Part shown: positions 17,512-26,113 of the stretch, piece by piece | Layout: the number at the start of each line of letters is the position of its first letter | How positions within the stretch are numbered: position 1 is the first letter of the stretch | NCBI GenBank assembly: GCA_030147845.1 | Contig: JASBUN010000038.1 | Span: 1 to 64,000 of the forward strand | Direction: 5' to 3' | Length of the DNA: 64,000 nucleotides | From: Gammaproteobacteria bacterium | GTDB taxonomy: Bacteria > Pseudomonadota > Gammaproteobacteria > JASBUN01 | Notes under the pieces: model-generated | What the model was told of the DNA's origin: nothing | Database searches by the model: none | The model's input: only the letters and a program-made list of their open reading frames with translations | Translations under genes and position numbers: made by a program

Positions 17512-18084
17512 ATGCCGACGAAGCCAACTGCATTTGGGGCCGCGATCACGATCGCATTATTGGCCCTGCTGACATTTTCGCCGCAGTCGCATGCCAATTC
17601 CGAACTCGGCGGCGATTTCACCCTGCACACCACCGACAGCAAATCGTTTTCCCTGCATGACGCCCGTGGCCAGGTGGTCATTCTATTTTTTGGTTACACC
17701 TCGTGCCCCGATGTTTGTCCGACCAGCTTAACCATGCTGGGCGCGTTGATGAAACGTTTAGGCGACCAGGCGCGGCGGGTTCAACCGTTGTTCGTATCAG
17801 TCGATCCTCGCCGTGACACGCCAAAACTACTGCGATCCTATCTCGACCATTTCAATGGTTCGATCATCGGGCTGACCGGCGATGTCGAAACCTTACACCG
17901 CATCACCAAGCAGTATGGGACTTACTTCCGCTATCACGGCAATTTGAACGCTAATAGCTACGCGGTAGATCATAGCGGCAGTTTTTATTTAGTGGACAAA
18001 CGTGGTCATCTTGCAGGCATTCTTCCCTACGGCATGCCGTTGCCGCAGTTGGTGTATTCTGTTCAGAATTTATTGAAAAAATAG
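17512..18084 (+). CDS. Sco1/SenC-family copper chaperone
   Basis: 190 aa from ATG 17512 (the open frame extends upstream but would include the promoter region). A hydrophobic N-terminal anchor or signal (residues about 8-28) precedes a canonical Sco domain: GYTSCPDVCPTSLTM with C65 and C69, SVDPRRDTP, and H154 in SYAVDHSG, the three copper ligands. Sco genes accompany mtoX, where they are presumed to metallate the oxidase. It is divergent from mtoX and shares its regulatory region. Unlike the fused Sco domain at 13658-15535, this one keeps the standard CX3C motif. Confidence 0.93.
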   Translation: MPTKPTAFGAAITIALLALLTFSPQSHANSELGGDFTLHTTDSKSFSLHDARGQVVILFFGYTSCPDVCPTSLTMLGALMKRLGDQARRVQPLFVSVDPRRDTPKLLRSYLDHFNGSIIGLTGDVETLHRITKQYGTYFRYHGNLNANSYAVDHSGSFYLVDKRGHLAGILPYGMPLPQLVYSVQNLLKK

Positions 18085-18246
18085 TTACGCTAAAGTCCCA
18101 TGCAGCCGGACTTCGCCGCATTCGCTATACTGAATCCACTGGGGTTATCCAATCCCGGGAATCCATCGTCACCGGCGCGGACTTTGCGCATGCCATTAAA
18201 TAGCCGAGCGGATCGGCGCCGATAGCCCGAGCAAGAAGCTACGCGC

Positions 18247-18909
18247 TTATGCCAACAGGGCAATACCGCCGACGAAAATCAGGAACAGCGACCATACCAA
18301 GTCCAAGTTGAACCAGGATTTCTGCAACATCCTCAAGCCGAGATAACGATACACCAACCAGGCGATAACCCCTGCCGTCAATATCATGGACAGGGTATGC
18401 GCTAACGTCACCAGCAGTGCCATCACAATACCGCCCTGCGCCAGATGCGCCATGCCCGCCATGTGCATGGCGGGATGCACGCCGAGTCGTTCGACATCAA
18501 GAAAGAACGGAATGAGCATCAATCCTGCACCATGACTGGTGGCCATCAGGAATGACCAGAGGACCAAATGCCCACGCCCGATACGGGCGAGATAACGCGG
18601 GTGCCTGGACTGTATCAGTTTAAAAATCCCAAAGCTGATCAGCAGCAGACCCGCTAGCAAACGCAACAAATGGAGATGTACAACATAAAGCGAGAGCAAG
18701 GAAACGGGTAATAGCACGGCCGCGATGGCCAACAAATGCCCAAATGCCAGCGGTGGTAGTGCGACTAAGACGCCCTTGATACTCCGTTCTTGCATTCCAT
18801 TCGAGACCGCAAACAACCAACCCATCCCTGGGTTGGCTCCATGAAATACGCCAAGCGCCAAAATAGCGGCCCATGCCCACTCCGAAGCACCACCACCATG
18901 CAGCGTCAT
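18247..18909 (-). CDS. Six-helix membrane protein, RcnA/TauE-like transporter candidate
   Basis: 220 aa, about six transmembrane helices. The first helix region contains GVFHGANPGMGWLFAV and a later one SHGAGLMLIPFF; histidine-containing helices of this kind are seen in nickel/cobalt efflux and related permeases. The gene starts 4 bases after the SELENBP1-type gene, so the pair form an operon. Export of a product or import of a metal for that enzyme are both possible; the substrate cannot be told from sequence. Confidence 0.6.
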   Translation of the reverse strand: MTLHGGGASEWAWAAILALGVFHGANPGMGWLFAVSNGMQERSIKGVLVALPPLAFGHLLAIAAVLLPVSLLSLYVVHLHLLRLLAGLLLISFGIFKLIQSRHPRYLARIGRGHLVLWSFLMATSHGAGLMLIPFFLDVERLGVHPAMHMAGMAHLAQGGIVMALLVTLAHTLSMILTAGVIAWLVYRYLGLRMLQKSWFNLDLVWSLFLIFVGGIALLA

Positions 18910-18913
18910 ACCG

Positions 18914-20341
18914 CTACACCGACGGGTAACAATACGAATCCGTCGAGCAGTCGCCGCCCTCCAGCCGTATCTGGTGAGCGCGATAGCCGTCTTCGAACGT
19001 CACGAAAAAATCCTTGTCGAGACTAATCCCACCGTTCGGGTCGACGTTGGCCATGACTTGCGCACCGGGCATACCGCCTGGATAAAACTGGTCGTCCCAG
19101 GTACTGTAGAGCGAATTAGTAAAGTACACTCTGCGCCCATCCCGGCTGATCTCCAACATTTGCGGGGCCCCGGAAAATACCCGCCCGCTCGGATGTTTGG
19201 TCCTTTTCGCGATACCACCGAGTTCAATTTTCCCGGCCAACTTGGGTTTGTGCGGCTCACTTACGTCGTACTGATGCAATTCACCGGTACCCCAACACGC
19301 GACGTACAAAAATCGATCATCCAAGGACAAGTCGATATCCGTCACTAAAGGCGGCACGGCGCCAAAGCCTTTCAGCAGCTCCGGAAGAAGTTCTGGGTCT
19401 GCCGGTTGCGCCGGGATCTCAATAATTTTCTCGATGGCAAATTCGTCATTGCCCTTCTTCTTGCCGCGCTTATCGCGATGCCAGAGCCAGATCTCGCCGG
19501 CTAAATTCTCAGAATTCACCACCACGCCGATAAAGCCATACTCCTTCGCCGGTTCATGTGCGGGGCGCACCTCCAGCGCCATCTGATGACTAGCGCCAAG
19601 ATCGAGCGTCTGGGTCAACTTGCGTTTGGACAAATCCCAGAAGTGAATCCTATGTCCATATTTGTTGGCAAGCAGTTCCGCCGGCACAATGCCATTTTCA
19701 AACTGAGGCGGTAATCCCCACTCGCTGGTCATCGCCACGTTGTGCGCGATGTGCCACCAGAAGTCGTACGAATAGACTTGATCCCCACGGTCCATTTCCC
19801 ACGGCCCGCGGATTTCAAACGTTTCGCAATCCATAACGAATATTCCCGCAGGGCTCTCATCGCCGTTGACGCCCTTGCCTCCCAAACAACTTACATAGAT
19901 TCCTTCCGGTCCACAGTGAATCGTATGCGGGCGCGAATAACCTGTCTTGCGCATCAGCTCTTCCGGCTCGATGGTTTTAACAATACGGGCTTGCGTCGGA
20001 TGCGGCTTGGTATCAATTATGTAGATGCGTGATGAACGAATACCCGGAACCACCAGGTAACGTCGCTCGGTAAACGGGTGTCCACTCAGTGGACACAACA
20101 TCGAACTACATGCATTCCATCCGTAGTGATGCAATTCATCGCCGATATTCGGCATCACGATTTTATGCACCATTTTCCCGTAGTCCGCCGAGCGCGGATC
20201 CAAATCAATTACCGCAAGTGCGTCGGCTTTGCTGCCATCTGGACACAGAAGACAGACATAACCGTACGACTCACGCGGTGCTTCCATCGCCAGCTTCGGC
20301 GAGGGGTAAAAAGTTGGGTCTGGACGAAGCAGTGTAGCCAT
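18914..20341 (-). CDS. Second methanethiol oxidase, SELENBP1-type cytoplasmic SBP56 protein
   Basis: 475 aa with no signal peptide. It resembles animal SELENBP1 almost throughout: VIDLDPRSADYGKMVHKIVMP, DELHHYGWNACSS (the reactive cysteine position), SRIYIIDTKPHP, YDFWWHIAHNVAMTSEWGLPP, DIDLSLDDRFLYVACWGTG, TNSLYSTWDDQFYPGG and EGGDCSTDSYCYPS at the end. SELENBP1 is a methanethiol oxidase. This copy is much closer to SELENBP1 than to the secreted MtoX at 15647-17023, so the strain carries two lineages of the enzyme in two compartments. AGGAGG lies 7 bases before the ATG. Confidence 0.9.
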   Translation of the reverse strand: MATLLRPDPTFYPSPKLAMEAPRESYGYVCLLCPDGSKADALAVIDLDPRSADYGKMVHKIVMPNIGDELHHYGWNACSSMLCPLSGHPFTERRYLVVPGIRSSRIYIIDTKPHPTQARIVKTIEPEELMRKTGYSRPHTIHCGPEGIYVSCLGGKGVNGDESPAGIFVMDCETFEIRGPWEMDRGDQVYSYDFWWHIAHNVAMTSEWGLPPQFENGIVPAELLANKYGHRIHFWDLSKRKLTQTLDLGASHQMALEVRPAHEPAKEYGFIGVVVNSENLAGEIWLWHRDKRGKKKGNDEFAIEKIIEIPAQPADPELLPELLKGFGAVPPLVTDIDLSLDDRFLYVACWGTGELHQYDVSEPHKPKLAGKIELGGIAKRTKHPSGRVFSGAPQMLEISRDGRRVYFTNSLYSTWDDQFYPGGMPGAQVMANVDPNGGISLDKDFFVTFEDGYRAHQIRLEGGDCSTDSYCYPSV

Positions 20342-21641
20342 GATGATACCTCCTCGAGAGAATCATGAATTTCTGTCCTGCCGTCACACTCGACACGTGG
20401 CATGACAGTGTGGCGAAACCGACTGGCTCTAGCTATACCTCACGGAATTCTCGCATTTAGCGTCATCTGTGCGCACCGACGAACATGGTACGCACAAATC
20501 CGAAAATGAAACCGTGCATCGCATTCCATGCAAGCAACATCAATACCAACCCGGTGCATTCGATTTCCTACCGATACCTTCAACACCCGGCGTCCGCCTA
20601 TTTTTCGTCATGCCAAACGAGTCGAAGAACATTATCCGACGGAAATCCCGTGCCTACCGGTACTGAGTAACTTCGTGCGTGGCGCTCCAGCGCCAACAAT
20701 TTTCCGCATCGCCATCGGCTTCAGCGGCGTACTAGTAGCAACCGCAGCGTGCAGTGTAGGTTTGAAACATATCGGGCATACAAGAATTGTGGTTACGATT
20801 CGGTAATGTGCAAGCGCTGGAGTAGCAATACAGCGCCTTTACCGGCATAGCCCACGTACCCAAAAAGAAGCGGGTTCAATCTGCGGATTTCTTGGATACA
20901 AGCCTTGGCGGAAAACATACACACTTGTATCACCCATGACACAACCTACGCTGAAAGTGAAACAGTGTTACGAACAATGCGCGCAATACTCAAGCGTCTT
21001 TAAGATTATTGACTGACACCACATAATGCAGTCAACCTGTTTCCAGCGCCGGGGTCCGACAGGTGCGCGCCAATAGAGCTTTACGGGCATCGATTTCCAA
21101 ACCTGGCGCAAGCAGCCTCACGCAAAACGCTTTCCGGCCAGGACGATCCCGTCTACCGGTCCATCCGGGGAATTCAACATGAGCGGCAGGGGGGACGAGA
21201 CGTCGGCGTCGAATGACCCATTTTTCTTCGGCAGAATAAAAACGGTGCGAAGTGTGACCTCGCGGGTAAAGAATATCATTCGTTGGTTCCGGTCTGCCCG
21301 CTCGCCAATCGGGATACACGACCCGCGGGGACTCATTAGGACTGACGTTCGGCGTCCACCCTGAGAGCCGCGATGCTCGGCGTGAAAACTGGCAGGCGGA
21401 GACTACAGAATCCGCATCCTTCGCGTTCGACACGGCATTTTCGCCAGCAACAGCAAAGGATCGCCAGTTTAAATCGATCACACCTCTAATTCCGTGTTCG
21501 TCGCACGAATACGACGCACCTCGCGATAACTTGGTTTTTGATTGACCGTAAGACACCGTAACCCATATTGCGTCACATATCGCGTGAACTATACTTGTTA
21601 TCGTTAGCTACGGTATCGAGTGGCGATAATCGAGAAAGGAT
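20342..21641. other. 1.3 kb region without a convincing gene
   Basis: Several short open frames occur on both strands. None combines a start, a ribosome-binding site and recognisable protein character. A minus-strand frame at 21118-21336 looks slightly more protein-like than its neighbours and could be a gene remnant. No repeat family or RNA gene could be recognised. Confidence 0.5.
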
Positions 21642-22187
21642 ATGAAGTTTTACGCGCTCGCTCTGCTCACATTGGCATTGACCGGATGCGCTGCTGTGTC
21701 GCGCCTCGAAGGAGCCGGTTCAGCAACCGCACCGAGGTTTGGGACGTTGCAACTGAACCAGACGCTCACCATACCGGCACACCGCGGATGGGTGTATGTA
21801 CAGGGTGGCCAAGTCTACGCCAACACTGATTCCATCTCGCTGCAGGGGGTAGACCAATATTATACGAACTGTCGCGTCGAACTTCGCAGCATCAATAGCG
21901 ACACCCTAACGCTGCAACCGCAGAAATTCCACATCATCAGTATCAATCACGATGAAGAGTTCGTGCGGCACCCCTCGGTCATGGTGGCCGCGCTCGATTC
22001 GCGCATGGCATTTTCGACAGGCCCGATGATCATGATAACTTCGTTCTATCTTGACTCAGCACAGGAGCCACAGGTGTGGCGTTTGCGCTGCGCTCGCTGG
22101 GATGATCCGTGGAATGCACGCTATCCCAGCATCGCCCAGATTCGTAAAACCCTCGGCAAGGTATTCACCCTCCAGCCGCGCTCCTGA
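21642..22187 (+). CDS. Small lipoprotein of unknown function
   Basis: 181 aa. The N-terminus is a classical lipoprotein signal with lipobox LTGC (cysteine 16), so the protein should be anchored to the outer or inner membrane. The rest contains beta-rich stretches (TLTIPAHRGWVYVQGGQVY, YYTNCRVELRSI) with two further cysteines that could form a disulfide. Such 'VPAHxxxVyiQ' proteins are common proteobacterial lipoproteins of unknown role. AAAGGAT lies just before the ATG. No operon partner is evident. Confidence 0.75.
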   Translation: MKFYALALLTLALTGCAAVSRLEGAGSATAPRFGTLQLNQTLTIPAHRGWVYVQGGQVYANTDSISLQGVDQYYTNCRVELRSINSDTLTLQPQKFHIISINHDEEFVRHPSVMVAALDSRMAFSTGPMIMITSFYLDSAQEPQVWRLRCARWDDPWNARYPSIAQIRKTLGKVFTLQPRS

Positions 22188-22197
22188 AACCACAGGG

Positions 22198-22486
22198 TAG
22201 CCCGGCGGGCCATGCGTTGCGCGCTCTCGGATGAACCAAAAAGGGCCACTAAGCATGTTGCAGCGCAGGGTGGAACGGAGGCCCGGATGTCCGGTTTCAT
22301 ATCCCGAGTACTGCCATACACTTACAGTGGTTCAGCCCGTCCGGTCTGGGCGCCGAAGAGGCGCTGTACGAGTGGCATTCAAAACGCCGATTCTCTGGCA
22401 TCAATCTCGGCTGTGAACTGAGGTACTCGGGTCAACCTTTTCTCGTGCACGACTATCCCTCGAAGTAGCAAGCCTGATTATTTAGA
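22198..22486. other. Gene-free stretch after the lipoprotein gene
   Basis: About 290 bases between the lipoprotein and folP ends. A short GC-rich palindrome (GCCCGGCGGGC, about 22201-22211) follows the lipoprotein stop and may help end transcription. Nothing else recognised. Confidence 0.4.
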
Positions 22487-23314
22487 TCAAATATCGCGCG
22501 CCGCTTGAGTTGTGCCGCGGATAGCCCATGTCACATCAGCGGCCTGGCGATTCTCAGCAACATCATGCACGCGAAACACCGTGACGCCAGCCCATATGCC
22601 CAACGCAGTGGTAACAATAGTCGCCGGCAGCAGTTGCAGAGGTTGGTCGGCGTTACAAATGTTTCCCATGAAACGTTTTCGGCTAGCGCCCAGAACAACG
22701 CGCGCTCCCAGTGCGACAAACCGCGGTAGATTAGCCAACAGCACCAAATTATGCTGCCGGCGTTTGCCAAAGCCGATGCCGGGATCGATCAATAACGACT
22801 CGACGGCGATACCTGCCGACTGCGCCGTGCGCAAGCGTTCCGTCAAAAACGCCGCGACCTCATCGACGACATTATCGTAACGCGGATTATCCTGCATGGA
22901 TTTCGGTTCACCTTGCATATGCATCAGCACCATTTCGACGCCGGCCTCGGCAACCAGATTGAACATTTTCGAATCATCACGACCAGCAGAGATGTCGTTG
23001 ATCATCTCGGCGCCTGACGCAATCGCCGATTCTGCTACTGACGCCAAGGTCGTATCGACACTGATCGATACACTTTTCGGCAAATCGGCGCGTAGTTGGC
23101 GTATCACTTCGACCACCCTACGGCACTGTTCCGCGGCTGGAACGCGGGATGAGCCGGGCCGCGTCGACTCACCGCCGATATCGATGATATCCGCGCCTTG
23201 CCCCGCCATGGCAAGACCGTGCGCTACTGCGCGATCCAGTACATCGTATCTGCCACCATCGGAGAAACTATCGGGCGTAATATTCAGTATGCCCATGATT
23301 TTTATTCGTGCCAT
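22487..23314 (-). CDS. folP: Dihydropteroate synthase FolP
   Basis: 275 aa TIM-barrel enzyme joining p-aminobenzoate to the dihydropterin diphosphate in folate synthesis. Hallmarks are MGILNITPDSFSDGG, ADIIDIGGESTRPGS, SVDTTLASVAESAIASGAEMINDISAG, LIDPGIGFGKRRQHN, LGASRKRFMG and VFRVHDV. The gene follows the PLP decarboxylase with a 75-base gap on the same strand, so the two are probably co-transcribed. The strain needs folate for the H4F arm seen further right. Confidence 0.96.
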   Translation of the reverse strand: MARIKIMGILNITPDSFSDGGRYDVLDRAVAHGLAMAGQGADIIDIGGESTRPGSSRVPAAEQCRRVVEVIRQLRADLPKSVSISVDTTLASVAESAIASGAEMINDISAGRDDSKMFNLVAEAGVEMVLMHMQGEPKSMQDNPRYDNVVDEVAAFLTERLRTAQSAGIAVESLLIDPGIGFGKRRQHNLVLLANLPRFVALGARVVLGASRKRFMGNICNADQPLQLLPATIVTTALGIWAGVTVFRVHDVAENRQAADVTWAIRGTTQAARDI

Positions 23315-23389
23315 ATGCTTACGTCGTATCTCCGAGAAATTACTGTATTCGTCAGTGATTACTAAAAGTGAAAAAACACCGCGTTGAAA

Positions 23390-24916
23390 TCAGCGCTCCG
23401 CCTTATTCGCCAAGTTCGGCGTAAAGCGCGCTACTGCGGCTAAACCTTTTACGTGGTCCTCATTCGTTTGTTGCCGTAAAGCGCAAAGTAACTCGACCAG
23501 TTCACGCACATCGGTGTCGGTAGTGCCGTGGTTGGATACGCAGGCACGCAGGACTTGTCGGCCTGCGAAAGTCGCGCTTGATATCCATGCCTTGCCGGTC
23601 GCGACTACTGCATCTGCGATTGCGGCATGATGGAAGTGCGCCGTACTAGGATCCATGTGTGAGTCAACGAAACATACCACCGGCAGGTGAGTGGAATTCA
23701 GCACCTGCCAGTGATTCTTCGCTAGCTCGATACGCAACAAGTCGGCCAAACGAATTTGATGGCGGATGGCATCCGCGTAGCCGTCCCAGCCAAGCGTCAT
23801 AAGAGAAAGACATACTTTAAGGCCAATGAACCGTCTCGACCACTGCATGGATTGGCAGTAGGGATCAACCGTGCCCGGCACCGGGCCGGGCATATAGTCC
23901 GGTCTTTCGGACAAAGAAAACGCGCGCTCAAGTGCGCCTGGATGGCGCGTAAGTAGCATGCCGGCGCCCATCGGTATCGATAACCATTTATGCGGATCAA
24001 AGGTGATCGAATCAGCTTGTTCAATGCCATCCAGCAACGGTCGTAGCTCGTCCACCAGCGCCACGGCGCCTGCCCAGGCGGCGTCCACATGCAGCCATGC
24101 GCCTACGTCCTGGGCTAACTGCGCCATTGTTTTCAGCGGATCAATGCTACCCGCCACGGTAGTACCGGCGGTCGCGACAATCATGACTGGTTGATACCCG
24201 GCTCGTATATCGTGCTCCAGTTGACGCTGCAAAGCGGAAAGATCCATAACCAAGGAATCGCTCTGCGCCAACACGCGAACCGCCGCAGTCCCAAGACCGC
24301 AAAGACGCGCTGCTTTAACGAACGACGGGTGTGCCCCGGCGTTGACATAGATTGCCGGGGCTCGATCGAGCCCGCGAAGCCCGTTCTCAAGATAGCCGGG
24401 GAATTGCGCCGCCAATGCGGTGATTAAGGCGCTCTGATTCGCCTCCGCACCACCATTGGTAAAGGTGCCGTCAAGCTGCGGCTGCTGGTATCCGAACCGA
24501 GCGCCAAAGACCCGGATCAAATGCGTCTCGACCTCTACCGCAAACGGGCTATGCGCCCACGCGGCCAATTGCGGATTGAAGGCGGCGGCCAAAGCTTCGC
24601 CCATAATGCCCGCCTCGGTCGGCGATGGCACGAACAGTCCGAAATGCCGTGGATGCGCTGCGTGCACCTGATAACGACGTAGACCATCGGCCGCCCAGGT
24701 CACTGCGTCCATCGGACTGCAGGGCTTGGCAAAATCGAGAATGCGCAGCGTCTCGCGAACCTCTTCGGGCGTAAATTTCGCTGCGGTTGGCAAGCTGGCT
24801 ACCTGACATCGGTATGCCTCGATCTGACGTAGAACTTCAGCCCACACCGCAGCGCGGTCCTGTACGTTCATGTCCAACACCGATTCGCCGTGGTGTTGAT
24901 CGGGTATTTCCGTCAT
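23390..24916 (-). CDS. PLP-dependent group II (aromatic-L-amino-acid type) decarboxylase
   Basis: 508 aa. It matches the aromatic amino acid/glutamate decarboxylase family: TFTNGGAEANQSALITAL, the cofactor-contacting HVDAAWAGAVAL, and the Schiff-base lysine in SITFDPHKWLSIPMGAG. It releases CO2 from an amino acid to give an amine. Its neighbour is folP, and the window is rich in H4MPT and methanofuran functions. Tyrosine decarboxylase (MfnA) makes the tyramine of archaeal methanofuran, so a cofactor role is an attractive but unproven idea. Substrate cannot be assigned from sequence. Confidence 0.88.
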   Translation of the reverse strand: MTEIPDQHHGESVLDMNVQDRAAVWAEVLRQIEAYRCQVASLPTAAKFTPEEVRETLRILDFAKPCSPMDAVTWAADGLRRYQVHAAHPRHFGLFVPSPTEAGIMGEALAAAFNPQLAAWAHSPFAVEVETHLIRVFGARFGYQQPQLDGTFTNGGAEANQSALITALAAQFPGYLENGLRGLDRAPAIYVNAGAHPSFVKAARLCGLGTAAVRVLAQSDSLVMDLSALQRQLEHDIRAGYQPVMIVATAGTTVAGSIDPLKTMAQLAQDVGAWLHVDAAWAGAVALVDELRPLLDGIEQADSITFDPHKWLSIPMGAGMLLTRHPGALERAFSLSERPDYMPGPVPGTVDPYCQSMQWSRRFIGLKVCLSLMTLGWDGYADAIRHQIRLADLLRIELAKNHWQVLNSTHLPVVCFVDSHMDPSTAHFHHAAIADAVVATGKAWISSATFAGRQVLRACVSNHGTTDTDVRELVELLCALRQQTNEDHVKGLAAVARFTPNLANKAER

Positions 24917-25321
24917 GACCTACTCCCAAGTCTGCGTCGCGGGCCTTCAAGCGCTAAACAAAATATGCTTTGTTCTGGCGACCGAGTGGATTCGGCCTCC
25001 CCGTTTGGCGATTGCAATTATATGGCGGGATCATCGGCGACGCGTGTCATATACAGGCCATGTACGACCGCGCGACAGACTATAACGGGGCAGCGTCTCA
25101 CACGTTGAACACAGTGTAACGTGCCTGCCTATATCGCCTCACCGACACGCTCCGCATAGAAGTTAACATATTGTTTTTCGGACAAAACAAAACTGGCACG
25201 CTAGTTGCCTCATAACAATCCTATGCCAGTCTAATCGGCAAAATAGGCTTTCAAGCGGCCGCAAAACGCGGCCAGGAACCCAGGTACGAACCGGAAACGG
25301 CACCGCCGACGGAGAACTATC
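24917..25321. other. Divergent intergenic region ahead of the OsmC-lpd-lbpA operon
   Basis: 405 bases without a gene. It contains a perfect sigma-54 element (25194-25208). Upstream dyads include CACGTT...AACGTG at 25101-25123 with an ACACAGTGT core, and a GCGTGTCA half-site at 25042-25049, at distances suited to enhancer sites. Confidence 0.6.
25194..25208 (+). promoter_or_regulatory. Sigma-54 promoter for the osmC-lpd-lbpA operon
   Basis: TGGCACGCTAGTTGC matches all fixed positions of the -24/-12 consensus. It lies 114 bases before the OsmC ATG. Confidence 0.85.
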
Positions 25322-25867
25322 ATGTCACAAGAAGCGCTCAAGGCAGCACTGCTAAACACGATTGGCAATATAAAAGAAAATCCCGCCAGCGCAAACGTAG
25401 TGTTCCGGGCATCGACCCGCTTGGTGGAAAGCGTACGCTGCGGCGCCTCGGTAAGAAACTTCCCGGAACTCACCGTTGATGAACCACCCGAACTGGGCGG
25501 TCACGATGCCGGCATAAACCCCGTTGAACTGGTTTTAGCCGCGCTCGGTACGTGTCAGGAAATCATGTACTCGGCCTATGCCAGTGTCATGGGCATTCCT
25601 CTCGATAGCGTAACGGTTGAACTAAAAGGTTACCTGGACTTGCACGGGCTATTCGGCATGTCCGACGCGCCTGCGGGCTACAAAAAAATTCGTTTTGAAA
25701 CGAAAATCGAAAGTTCCGCTGACCCCGAAAAAATTCAAACGTTAATCGAAACCGTAGAGTCACATTGCCCGGTACTCGACACGCTCATACGTTCAATCGA
25801 CGTTTCCGGCACCGCTTCATTAAACGGCTCACCTATCCAGGCAGCACCGAGTCAGGCCACCGGCTGA
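25322..25867 (+). CDS. OsmC-family thiol peroxidase-like protein
   Basis: 181 aa. The family cysteines are C78 (AALGTCQEIMYSAYA) and C149 (VESHCPVLDTL), in the usual OsmC arrangement, with a central helix bearing the first cysteine and an RFETKIESSADPEKIQTLIE strand-helix unit. OsmC/Ohr proteins reduce organic peroxides; some Ohr are recycled by lipoylated proteins and lipoamide dehydrogenase. That makes its place ahead of lpd and a lipoyl-protein gene meaningful: it could be reduced by them. GGAG precedes the ATG. Confidence 0.92.
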   Translation: MSQEALKAALLNTIGNIKENPASANVVFRASTRLVESVRCGASVRNFPELTVDEPPELGGHDAGINPVELVLAALGTCQEIMYSAYASVMGIPLDSVTVELKGYLDLHGLFGMSDAPAGYKKIRFETKIESSADPEKIQTLIETVESHCPVLDTLIRSIDVSGTASLNGSPIQAAPSQATG

Positions 25868-26017
25868 AGCCGCCGTCGATATAAAAGAACTTGTGTACGC
25901 CGCAGCGGGTGCCTTTCTGGGGGCCGAAAGCGGCCGCGGACGTTAAACAAGTCAGCGGCGGCAGTTGCGGACGCAGCCGAAAAGGTACCGCAAGCGGGTT
26001 CGTTTAGCGTTCCGAAC

Positions 26018-26113
26018 GTGCTGATTTTGCGCTTGCGCGATTACGTGCTTGTCGGGGCAGGTCGGCTAACTAACGCCATCCGCCGCTTTACTGACACGAT
26101 GGATAACAAGTGA
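26018..26113 (+). other. Possible small ORF before lpd
   Basis: A frame open from about 25904 ends in TGA overlapping the lpd ATG as TGATG. The only plausible start is GTG 26018, giving 31 residues ending RFTDTMDNK. The rest of the 240-base gap shows open pieces in other frames, so this could be a decayed gene or chance. Confidence 0.2.

Noticed and set aside
20534-20548. Sigma-54-like element upstream of the SELENBP1-type gene (minus strand TGGTATTGATGTTGC)
   Set aside because: Only TGG, A5 and TTGC match, and it lies about 190 bases from the start codon; too weak to list as a promoter.
21032-21556. 174-aa open frame on the minus strand
   Set aside because: Composition is typical of a shadow frame, with many Arg/Pro/Trp and no recognisable motif; an overlapping frame at 21118-21336 looks marginally better but is also unsupported.
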